Part shown: piece by piece, positions 1-5,728 of the stretch
Position numbering within the stretch: the first letter of the stretch is position 1
How the letters are laid out: each line of letters begins with the position of its first letter
Assembly (NCBI GenBank): GCA_030632405.1
Contig: DAOVUU010000187.1
Span: forward strand, 1-5,765
From: Desulfobulbaceae bacterium
Lineage (GTDB): Bacteria; Desulfobacterota; Desulfobulbia; Desulfobulbales; Desulfocapsaceae
DNA: 5,765 bases
Direction of reading: 5' to 3'
Notes under the pieces: model-generated
Told to the model about the DNA's origin: nothing
The model's database searches: none
What the model saw: the letters and a program-made list of their open reading frames with translations, nothing else
Program-made: the position numbers and the translations under genes

Positions 1-5
1 GGTCT

Positions 6-41
6 GGTGGACTGAGGACCTGCTCCTTCGGCACCTTTTTT
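6..41 (+). terminator. Possible rho-independent terminator of a gene left of the window
   Basis: An imperfect hairpin (GGTG 6-9 with CACC 32-35, inner AGGA 15-18 with TCCT 24-27) is followed by six T at 36-41. The stem is interrupted by mismatches, so it is weak. The same bases also fit a sigma-54 promoter (28-44), and both readings cannot be assumed. No upstream gene end can be recognised because the window starts here. Confidence 0.25.
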
Positions 42-44
42 GTA
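28..44 (+). promoter_or_regulatory. Sigma-54 (-24/-12) promoter-like motif
   Basis: The bases read TCGGCACC-TTTT-TTGTA against the family consensus TTGGCACG-N4-TTGCA. The -24 GG (30-31) and the -12 G (42) have exactly the required 10-bp separation. The -12 element has GT where GC is normal, which weakens the call. Transcription would start near 55, giving a leader of about 160 nt before the peptide gene at 218. Enhancer sites would lie left of the window and cannot be seen. A sigma-54 activator gene is present at 4379-5728, but no link between the two is shown. Confidence 0.3.
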
Positions 45-122
45 GGACAAACACTGACAAGGCTATGGCCGTAAGTCCTATAGAAAAACGAGTGCTTCGC
101 CGATATACATCCAGTTTTCATC

Positions 123-144
123 TGCTATAATATGTCTAACATAT
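123..144 (+). promoter_or_regulatory. Extended -10 promoter with overlapping palindrome
   Basis: A perfect TATAAT lies at 126-131, preceded by TG at 123-124 to give the extended -10 form TGCTATAAT. No convincing -35 hexamer lies 16-18 bp upstream, which extended -10 promoters can tolerate. The predicted start near 138 falls inside a perfect palindrome, ATATGT-CTA-ACATAT (130-144). This placement over the -10 edge and start site is typical of a repressor operator, though it is also a plain AT-rich inverted repeat. The leader to the peptide start at 218 would be about 80 nt. Confidence 0.45.
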
Positions 145-217
145 GGGTTGATTTCTTAATAAAAGAGATCTAACTCCAAAATTGAAAGGCAGTATTCATT
201 CAGATGGAGGTTCGGCA

Positions 218-370
218 ATGAAAAAAGTAATTACATTTATGGTTTCTCTGGCTTTTCTTTTCAGTGTTGCTGTTGCGCCGGTTTGGGCAGAAGGTGGCAA
301 GAATCAAACTGGAGTTGGAGCGGAAGAGGCTCCAGGACCAGGCAGTGACGCTGTGGAGAATCAGGCTTAA
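218..370 (+). CDS. Small exported peptide of unknown function (50 aa)
   Basis: I do not recognise this gene. The ATG at 218 is preferred because TGGAGG (205-210) lies 7 nt upstream; an in-frame TTG at 182 has no such site and would put extra residues before the signal peptide. The product starts MKK, followed by a hydrophobic core of about 17 residues (4-20), then P-V-W-A, giving a likely signal peptidase I cut after A24. The mature part is about 26 residues, rich in Gly, Glu and Ala with two Pro. It carries five acidic residues and one Lys, so it should be acidic and disordered. It has no Cys, His or Met, so it is not an obvious copper-binding peptide despite the neighbouring copper genes. 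It appears to be a monocistronic unit: its own promoter candidates lie upstream and a terminator-like hairpin follows. Roles as a periplasmic peptide, a secreted peptide or a decaying gene end are all possible. Confidence 0.7.
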   Translation: MKKVITFMVSLAFLFSVAVAPVWAEGGKNQTGVGAEEAPGPGSDAVENQA

Positions 371-390
371 CGATGTGCCTGTCTATCGAT

Positions 391-450
391 GACATGGAGC
401 CTTGGGCTTAATCTGTAAGCACAACTCATCCCGGTTCCATGTCTTGTTTT
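391..450 (+). terminator. Hairpin terminator after the small peptide gene
   Basis: GACATGGAGCC (391-401) pairs with GGTTCCATGTC (433-443), an 11-bp stem with one G-T pair, followed by TTGTTTT (444-450). The 31-nt loop holds a second small hairpin, GCTTA (406-410) with TAAGC (416-420). The T-rich tail is on the plus strand, so it serves the peptide gene best. It may also help end copZ transcripts arriving from the other side, but that direction has no T tract. The loop is longer than in classic terminators. Confidence 0.5.
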
Positions 451-468
451 CTCCCTCTCCTCAAGAGC

Positions 469-666
469 TTATTCTTCAGGCTCAAAGCCGATAGCGCTGA
501 TGGCCCCCCGTATCTCTTCTCGGGCTGCACCGCTATTTTCAAAGCAGGCTTCTTTTCCTTCCAGGTCCACCGTAACCTCCGAGAGACCATCAATTTCTTC
601 CAGTGCCTTTTTTACAGATCCGGTACAGTGTCCACAACTCATTCCGTTGATTTTCAGGGTTTCCAT
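469..666 (-). CDS. copZ: CopZ-like copper chaperone, heavy-metal-associated domain (65 aa)
   Basis: A single HMA domain fills the whole protein. The metal loop is G8-M9-S10-C11-G12-H13-C14, matching the MxCxxC signature; C11 and C14 would bind Cu(I). The rest follows the family pattern, with a helix after the loop (S-V-K-K-A-L), the V-T-V-D-L strand, and the closing A-I-G-F-E-P. Family members are cytosolic carriers that pass Cu(I) to a CopA ATPase, which is encoded divergently next door. The ATG at 666 is chosen because GGAG lies 7 nt upstream and it gives a standard domain length. An in-frame ATG at 726 with an AAGG upstream would add 20 residues not typical of the family. A TATTAT on this strand (716-721) could be its -10, but I see no clear -35. 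The symbol reflects family and context; a mercury or other soft-metal carrier cannot be fully excluded. Confidence 0.92.
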   Translation of the reverse strand: METLKINGMSCGHCTGSVKKALEEIDGLSEVTVDLEGKEACFENSGAAREEIRGAISAIGFEPEE

Positions 667-678
667 GGTTAATCTCCG

Positions 679-711
679 ATTATAGATAATGGTTGATTTG
701 TTATCTGTAAT
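679..711. promoter_or_regulatory. Candidate operator: 33-bp inverted repeat between copZ and copA
   Basis: ATTATAGATAA (679-689) and TTATCTGTAAT (701-711) are inverted copies with one mismatch in 11, separated by 11 bp, so the arm centres are 22 bp apart, about two helical turns. The predicted copA -35 (693-698) lies in the spacer. A dimeric regulator bound here could control both divergent genes. The sequence does not match the CueR-type ACCTTCC-N7-GGAAGGT site or G/C-tract CsoR sites as I know them, so the regulator is unknown. The region is AT-rich, which raises the chance of accidental symmetry. Confidence 0.45.
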
Positions 712-720
712 TTTCATAAT
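693..720 (+). promoter_or_regulatory. Sigma-70-like promoter of copA
   Basis: TTGATT (693-698) and CATAAT (715-720) are separated by 16 bp and match the consensus hexamers in 4 of 6 and 5 of 6 positions. Transcription would start near 727, leaving a leader of about 38 nt to the ATG at 765. The -35 lies within the 679-711 inverted repeat. The spacer is not the lengthened 19-20 bp usual for promoters activated by MerR-family regulators, so repression is the simpler model. This is a consensus-based call only. Confidence 0.45.
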
Positions 721-764
721 AATCATTCTTACCTTAGTTGGGAGAATATTTTAGGTACCCCGAT

Positions 765-3035
765 ATGGCTGAACAGAAACTTCAAATGAAAGTGAGCGGC
801 ATGCATTGTGCCGCCTGCTCTACCCGTATTGAGAAAGTGGTAGGAAACCTGGACGGGATTGATGGTTGCAGTGTGAATCTCGCGACCGAGCAGGCAACAG
901 TGCGTTTTGATTCATCCCTGATTGATCTGCAGGATATTAAAGATGCCATTGGCAGGCTGGGTTTTTCAGCTTCAAGTCAGCCTGAAGAAAAAAGTAACGG
1001 TGAGGATGAAATAAAAGCTTCCCGGGAAAAGCTTCAGTCAATGCGATCCCGCCTGGTGCCGTCCTTTATCCTGGCTATGCTGATCATGGTGATCTCCATG
1101 GGCCATATGGTTGGAATTTCTCTGCCCCGGCAGATACACCCGTCACATGCCCCTCTTACCTACAGCCTGATCCAGTTCTTCTTAGTTTTACCCGTTCTCT
1201 GGATGGGAAGAAATTTTTATCTGATTGGTGTTCCCGCACTTTTACGCGGCATCCCCAACATGGATTCACTTATTGCCATTGGAACCGGTGCGGCCTTTAT
1301 CTATTCAAGCTGGAATCTTGTGGACATTGCTCTTGGTATGGACAGCGTGTCCCGGGCCCATGATCTCTATTTTGAAGCCGCCGCGATGCTTATTGCTCTG
1401 GTTTCTCTGGGCAAGTATCTTGAGGCCAGATCAAAGGCGAAAACGACGGATGCCATCAGGCAGCTGATGCAGCTTGCCCCGGAGGAGGCTACCCTGATTA
1501 AAAATGGGCTGCAGCAGCAGATCCCGGTTGCAGATATAATGGCTGGTGATCATATCCTGATACGACCCGGGGAGCGGGTAGCCGTTGACGGCATCATCTT
1601 TGAAGGCCGTTCCAGCGTCGATGAATCAATGCTTACCGGTGAGAGTATGCCGGTGGTGAAAAAAGAAGGAGACACTCTTTTTGGTGGAACTCTCAATAAA
1701 AATGGACCACTCACCCTGCTGGCGGAAAATGTAGGAGAGGATACGATGCTGGCCAGGATAGTGCAGCTTGTCCGTGATGCCCAGGGCTCTAAAGCACCTA
1801 TCGCAAATCTTGCGGACCGGATCAGCCTCTATTTTGTACCGACAGTGATGGTAATTGCAACTCTTGCAGGATTGAGCTGGTATCTTCTGGGAGATGCAGG
1901 ATTCAGCTACTCTTTACGAATCTTTATTGCTGTACTTGTTATCGCCTGTCCCTGTGCCATGGGACTTGCCACTCCCACCTCAATCATGGTTGGTACAGGT
2001 CGAGGAGCCCAGCTCGGTGTGCTGGTAAAAAATGGTGAGGTACTGGAGCTTGCCGGGAAGATAAGCTGTGTTGTTTTTGATAAAACGGGAACACTCACAC
2101 AGGGTAGACCCGCCCTGACCGATATAGTCACCTTTGAATCTTTTACAGAAGAGATGGTACTTCGACTTGCAGCAGGGGCTGAGATGAAATCGGAACATCC
2201 CCTTGCTGATGCATTGACTGGTGCCGCAGGAGAGAGGAACTACGCAATTCCTGAACTGCAATCATTTGCACCTCTGCAGGGGAAGGGGGTTGAAGCTGAG
2301 TTAACGTTAGACGATTCACTTTACCACGTTTATCTTGGAAAGGTTGGATTGATTCAGGAAGAAGGCGTGTCCGGCCTGACAAAAGAAATCATCTGGCAGG
2401 CAGAACAGTGGGCAAAGGAAGGAAAGACGGTCCTGTACCTTGGAGTGAACAAAAAACTTGCAGCTATACTGGCCATTGCCGACCCTTTGAAGGAAGAGGC
2501 CAGGGAAACCATAAGCCAGTTGAAGTCCATGGACCTTGAAGTAGTGATGCTTACTGGAGATAATAAAGAAACAGCCGCGGCAATTGCAAGGCAGGCGGGA
2601 ATCGCAAGAATTGTCGCCGGAGTGCTGCCCGATCGAAAAGAAGAGGAAATTGTCAGACTACAGGAGAAGGGGGAGGTTGTGGCCATGGTAGGCGACGGTA
2701 TAAACGATGCCCCGGCCCTTGCCAGAGCGGATGTCGGTATTGGCATGGGGACTGGTATCGATGTGGCAATCGAATCGGCGGATATTGTTCTGATGAAGGG
2801 CGATCTGGCAGGTGTCTGTACCGCCATTAGTCTCAGCAGGGCAACTATGCGCAATATCAGACAGAATTTATTCTGGGCGTTTGCCTATAATGTGGTCGGG
2901 ATCCCGGTTGCAGCAGGGTTATTAGCGATCTTTGGCGGTCCAACGCTTAATCCAATGGTTGGAGGTGCCGCAATGGCTTTCAGTTCTGTTTCTGTGGTCA
3001 CCAATGCCCTGCGTTTGAGATTGTTTAATGGTTAA
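765..3035 (+). CDS. copA: Cu(+)-exporting P1B-1-type ATPase CopA (756 aa)
   Basis: This inner-membrane pump uses ATP to move Cu(I) out of the cytosol. One N-terminal HMA domain (about residues 7-70) has the loop G12-M13-H14-C15-A16-A17-C18. Eight membrane segments are expected, the first near residue 100. The actuator motif is T291-G-E-S, the TM6 metal site C395-P-C397, and the phosphorylation motif D439-K-T-G-T. The nucleotide-binding domain has H478-P479 and the hinge is G643-D-G-I-N-D. TM7 carries Y708-N709 and TM8 M737-A-F-S-S, together the signature of the Cu(+) subgroup rather than Zn/Cd pumps. Length is normal and the gene is intact. The ATG at 765 is chosen over an in-frame TTG at 738, which has no ribosome binding site. 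Its own site is weak: AGG at 753-755, with a better GGGAG (740-744) about 20 nt away. It is divergent from copZ, whose product is its expected donor, and its stop codon overlaps that of the convergent KAS III gene. Confidence 0.97.
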   Translation: MAEQKLQMKVSGMHCAACSTRIEKVVGNLDGIDGCSVNLATEQATVRFDSSLIDLQDIKDAIGRLGFSASSQPEEKSNGEDEIKASREKLQSMRSRLVPSFILAMLIMVISMGHMVGISLPRQIHPSHAPLTYSLIQFFLVLPVLWMGRNFYLIGVPALLRGIPNMDSLIAIGTGAAFIYSSWNLVDIALGMDSVSRAHDLYFEAAAMLIALVSLGKYLEARSKAKTTDAIRQLMQLAPEEATLIKNGLQQQIPVADIMAGDHILIRPGERVAVDGIIFEGRSSVDESMLTGESMPVVKKEGDTLFGGTLNKNGPLTLLAENVGEDTMLARIVQLVRDAQGSKAPIANLADRISLYFVPTVMVIATLAGLSWYLLGDAGFSYSLRIFIAVLVIACPCAMGLATPTSIMVGTGRGAQLGVLVKNGEVLELAGKISCVVFDKTGTLTQGRPALTDIVTFESFTEEMVLRLAAGAEMKSEHPLADALTGAAGERNYAIPELQSFAPLQGKGVEAELTLDDSLYHVYLGKVGLIQEEGVSGLTKEIIWQAEQWAKEGKTVLYLGVNKKLAAILAIADPLKEEARETISQLKSMDLEVVMLTGDNKETAAAIARQAGIARIVAGVLPDRKEEEIVRLQEKGEVVAMVGDGINDAPALARADVGIGMGTGIDVAIESADIVLMKGDLAGVCTAISLSRATMRNIRQNLFWAFAYNVVGIPVAAGLLAIFGGPTLNPMVGGAAMAFSSVSVVTNALRLRLFNG

Positions 3036-4165
3036 AGCTTTTCAAGAATCAAGCTTCCGATCGAATAACCGGCACCAAATGAACAGAGAATACCTTTTTC
3101 TCCAGATATGAAATCATCTTTGTATTTGTGGAATGCGATTATAGAACCTGCTGAAGCTGTGTTTGCATATTCGTTGAGGACCACCGGTGCGTCAAGAAAT
3201 TCAGGATCACGGCCGAGCAGATTGCGTGCGACAAACATATTCATATTGATATTTGCCTGGTGTAACCACAAACGGCGTATCTGGCCAATATTAAGATCAT
3301 ATTTGTTGAGTTGATTTTTAACATGGCTGCAGATTAAGGGGAGGAGTTCCTTGAATACCTGTCTGCCATGCTGGATGAAGAATTGATCCTGTTCAAAAAA
3401 CCGCTCGAAAGTGAGGTCCGGCTCAGCACGGGTCAAATAGCCATTATTAGTCCTGATATTATTGGAAAAATGTGTTTCCAGCTTACGACCTGATATCTGG
3501 AACACATTTTTTCCAGAACAGGTCTGCTCTTTTTCTACGATACAGGCGGTTGCCACATCACCAAAGATAAAATGACTGTCTCTATCCCTGTAGTTGATCT
3601 GGGGAGAGGCATATTCAGGGTTGACGATTAAGGCACAGGTCGCTGTCCCCGACAATATGGCATCGACTGCCGTAGAGATGCCAAAAGTACCCGTAGAACA
3701 GGCGACTGTCATATCGAATGCGTAGCCGCCACAGCCCAGTTCCTGTTGTATTTCAACTGCAACTGCCGGCCAGGGCCTCTCTGAGGTTGAAGCACCATAG
3801 ATCACAAGATCTATATCTTCCGGCAGTTTATTTGCCTGCTTGAGCGCCTCGCGTGCTGCTGCAATTGACATCTCAGCAGTTATCGACAGGCCATCATCGG
3901 GTCGGCGGGGAACCAGGGGCATCATCCTGTCTATATCAAGGATACCCTCCTTTATCATCACGTAGCGTTGTTTTATCCCTGAAGCTTTCTCTATAAATTT
4001 ACAGCTTGAATGGTTGAGAATGTCTTTTTTACCAGAGTTTATTGCCTCACTGTTTACAGCGTTATACGCATCCGCATAATCATTGTAGGCCTGGACCAGT
4101 TCCTTATTGGTGACAACATGTGGAGGTGTAAGTAAACCCGTTCCACTTATTACAACATTTGACAT
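3032..4165 (-). CDS. 3-oxoacyl-ACP synthase III (KAS III/FabH-like) family protein, long form (377 aa)
   Basis: Members of this thiolase-fold family condense an acyl-CoA primer with malonyl-ACP. The catalytic triad is visible: C156 in D-M-T-V-A-C-S-T-G-T, H302 in W-L-H-Q-A-N and N335 in E-Y-A-N-T-A-S-A-G-S. The C-terminal glycine loop is G364-A-G-Y-S-I-G-S. At 377 residues it is about 60 longer than housekeeping FabH (about 317). Much of the extra length is N-terminal, around residues 25-95 (A-Y-N-D-Y-A-D-A-Y-N, then F-I-E-K-A-S-G-I-K-Q-R-Y-V). From memory this matches the group containing Pseudomonas aeruginosa PA3286, reported to feed medium-chain acyl-CoAs from beta-oxidation into fatty acid synthesis. 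The substrate here is unknown. The ATG at 4165 follows a modest AAGAGAG site 5 nt upstream. It is a lone gene with no fatty acid genes or acyl carrier protein beside it, and I find no convincing promoter. Confidence 0.94.
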   Translation of the reverse strand: MSNVVISGTGLLTPPHVVTNKELVQAYNDYADAYNAVNSEAINSGKKDILNHSSCKFIEKASGIKQRYVMIKEGILDIDRMMPLVPRRPDDGLSITAEMSIAAAREALKQANKLPEDIDLVIYGASTSERPWPAVAVEIQQELGCGGYAFDMTVACSTGTFGISTAVDAILSGTATCALIVNPEYASPQINYRDRDSHFIFGDVATACIVEKEQTCSGKNVFQISGRKLETHFSNNIRTNNGYLTRAEPDLTFERFFEQDQFFIQHGRQVFKELLPLICSHVKNQLNKYDLNIGQIRRLWLHQANINMNMFVARNLLGRDPEFLDAPVVLNEYANTASAGSIIAFHKYKDDFISGEKGILCSFGAGYSIGSLILEKL

Positions 4166-4263
4166 GATTTCTCTCTTAGTCCTGGTATCTTACTACTGAA
4201 CTTCTTTTACAAAAAACAAGAGCATTGCTTACCGTATCACCGAGTTATTATGGCAATAAATTT

Positions 4264-4305
4264 AGTTATCAGTTTTCAGTGTGCAGTTGTCAGTAACTGA
4301 TAACT
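4264..4305. repeat. Degenerate heptanucleotide tandem repeat ending in an inverted repeat
   Basis: Five 7-bp units follow each other: AGTTATC, AGTTTTC, AGTGTGC, AGTTGTC and AGTAACT (4264-4298), with rough consensus AGTTNTC. The first 11 bases (AGTTATCAGTT, 4264-4274) are perfectly inverted at AACTGATAACT (4295-4305), so the block can fold into an 11-bp stem with a 20-nt loop. It lies in the 213-bp gap between the KAS III and response regulator genes (4166-4378). Similar short-period intergenic repeats occur in other bacteria, notably the STRR heptamers of cyanobacteria. Other copies cannot be checked in one window. Confidence 0.6.
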
Positions 4306-4314
4306 TCGGGTTAC

Positions 4315-4347
4315 GGGCAAAGCCCCCTTAAAAATACCTCCAGGGTA
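4315..4347 (-). terminator. Weak terminator-like hairpins after the response regulator gene
   Basis: Reading leftward from the stop codon at 4379, TACC (4344-4347) pairs with GGTA (4335-4338) and is followed by five T on the minus strand (4330-4334). A second short hairpin, GGGC-AAA-GCCC on the plus strand (4315-4325), comes next. Both stems are only 4 bp, so efficiency is doubtful and some read-through toward the KAS III gene is possible. Confidence 0.25.
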
Positions 4348-4378
4348 CTTATATCCCTTTACGGGGTGTCAGTTCTTT

Positions 4379-5728
4379 TTATGACTTGAATAAAGAGGGT
4401 TCGATATGATGACGAATCAATAATTTATTAAAATCCGAGCGGTTTCGGTTGGCGATCCTTGCTGCCTGCGGCACATCACCGTTAGTTGTCTGCAAAAGCT
4501 GGATGAGATACTGCTGTTCAAACTGGCGGCGAGCCTCGGATAAGGGAGCCACTTTTCTCTGGTGTTCTTTTATGGCGTCATGAAGAAGGTCTTCGGTGAT
4601 GAGCGAAGAAGTGCCCAAAGCAAAGGCGTTTTCAATGACGTTGTATAGTTGGCGGATATTTCCCGGCCAGGCTGCATCCACAAGGGTCTGTATGGCTTCA
4701 GGAGTAAATTTTTTAATCTGTTTTTCATCTTCACCAGACAGCCTTCTGATAAAATATTCTGCCAGCAGCGGTATATCTTCTCTACGTTCGTTCAGAGGCG
4801 GAAGCTCAAGACTTACAACATTGAGGCGGTAGAAGAGATCCTTTCTGAACATCTTTTCTTCAACGGCTTCTTCCAAATTTCTGTGTGTTGCCGAAATAAT
4901 ACGCACATCAACCGGTACAGGGGCTGTACTCCCCACAGGTCTGACCTGTTTCTCCTGTAAAACCCTGAGGATCTTAACCTGGAGATGCAGTGGCATATCA
5001 CCAATCTCATCAAGGAATAATGTTCCTTTGTGGGAAGATTGAAAAAGTCCAAAGTAGCTTTTTGCCGCACCTGTAAGAGCTCCCTTGGCATGTCCAAATA
5101 ACTCGGCTTCAAGCAATGTTTCCGGGATGGCAGTGCAGTTAACCGGTATAAAAGGACCATCCCTGCGGCTGCCGGCTCGATGGATAGCAATGGCTAAAAG
5201 TTCCTTGCCGGTACCGCTTTCTCCCCGTATCAAAACAGTCGACTCGGTATCAGCGACCAGCCTGGCCCTGGAAAGCAGGTCTTCCATTACAGCGCTTTTG
5301 GAGATTATATCACTTCGCCATTCATCAGGGGCAACCTCAGCTATTGTAGTGCCGGTGGAAAGCTTTAATGCCCTTTCCGTCTCCCGTATCAACTCCTTTC
5401 CGTCAATTGGTTTTGTGAGAAAGGAAAAGACACCTTGCTTGGTAGCTTCTACCGCGTCCGGGATAGAACCATGCGCAGTGATGATGATGACCGGGATAGT
5501 CTTATTGACAGCTCTAATGGCCTCAAAGAGTGCCATGCCGTCTATTCCAGGCATTCGCAGGTCAGTAATTACAACATGAGGATTAATCGCGGCCATTGTT
5601 GCCAGTGCTTCTTCTCCACTGAGTGCCGTTGTGACTTTGAAGCCATTACTCTCAAGTCTGACTTTCCATAAACTGAGCAGATCGGCCTCGTCATCAACGA
5701 GGAGTATTCGATATTTTTTTTGACTCAT
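4379..5728 (-). CDS. glrR: Sigma-54-dependent response regulator, GlrR/QseF-like (449 aa)
   Basis: This cytosolic enhancer-binding protein should activate sigma-54 promoters when phosphorylated. The receiver domain (about 6-120) has D12, D13, phospho-acceptor D56, T84 and K106. The AAA+ domain (about 140-370) has Walker A G169-E-S-G-T-G-K-E, Walker B L-F-L-D240-E241, arginines R295 and R301 near the finger position, and W354-P-G-N-I-R359-Q-L. The C-terminal Fis-type helix-turn-helix spans about 404-440. From memory, A-H-G-S-I-P-D-A-V near residue 85, G-V-F-S-F-L-T-K-P near 99 and the R-N-R-S-D-F-N-K-L-L end closely match E. coli GlrR, which works with sensor GlrK. The sigma-54 contact loop is G216-A-L-T-G-A instead of GAFTGA. 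The ATG at 5728 has GAGG 12 nt upstream, a long spacing, but an in-frame stop at 5732-5734 rules out an earlier start. Codons 3-5 hold a run of eight A. A kinase gene could end just at the right edge. The target promoters are unknown. Confidence 0.92.
   Translation of the reverse strand: MSQKKYRILLVDDEADLLSLWKVRLESNGFKVTTALSGEEALATMAAINPHVVITDLRMPGIDGMALFEAIRAVNKTIPVIIITAHGSIPDAVEATKQGVFSFLTKPIDGKELIRETERALKLSTGTTIAEVAPDEWRSDIISKSAVMEDLLSRARLVADTESTVLIRGESGTGKELLAIAIHRAGSRRDGPFIPVNCTAIPETLLEAELFGHAKGALTGAAKSYFGLFQSSHKGTLFLDEIGDMPLHLQVKILRVLQEKQVRPVGSTAPVPVDVRIISATHRNLEEAVEEKMFRKDLFYRLNVVSLELPPLNERREDIPLLAEYFIRRLSGEDEKQIKKFTPEAIQTLVDAAWPGNIRQLYNVIENAFALGTSSLITEDLLHDAIKEHQRKVAPLSEARRQFEQQYLIQLLQTTNGDVPQAARIANRNRSDFNKLLIRHHIEPSLFKS

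Noticed and set aside
2..130. Open frame entering from the left edge (42 codons, stop at 128-130), and a shorter one ending at 74
   Set aside because: Neither gives a recognisable protein end, and both run through the promoter and terminator-like elements; too short to support as a gene fragment.
380..394. TGTC-N7-GACA dyad resembling a GlrR site
   Set aside because: The described spacing is 10 bp, and the site lies after the peptide gene at the edge of the terminator stem.
439..672. Plus-strand open frame opposite copZ
   Set aside because: Lies wholly over the copZ coding region, starts inside the terminator stem, and its protein looks like an antisense shadow.
679..684. Perfect TATAAT on the minus strand as the copZ -10
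   Set aside because: Transcripts would start near 672 and lose the GGAG at 674-677, leaving a 6-nt leader; no good -35 at 16-18 bp.
712..730. Fur-box-like sequence in the copZ/copA gap
   Set aside because: About 13 of 19 matches to the consensus, nearly all in the right half; expected by chance in such AT-rich DNA.
738..764. TTG start for copA, adding nine residues
   Set aside because: No ribosome binding site, only about 11 nt from the predicted transcript start, and the added residues are not typical of CopA.
3035..3056. Two AAGCTT copies able to pair as a 6-bp hairpin after copA
   Set aside because: Inside the KAS III coding region, no T tract on either strand; AAGCTT is self-complementary, so the pairing is not informative.
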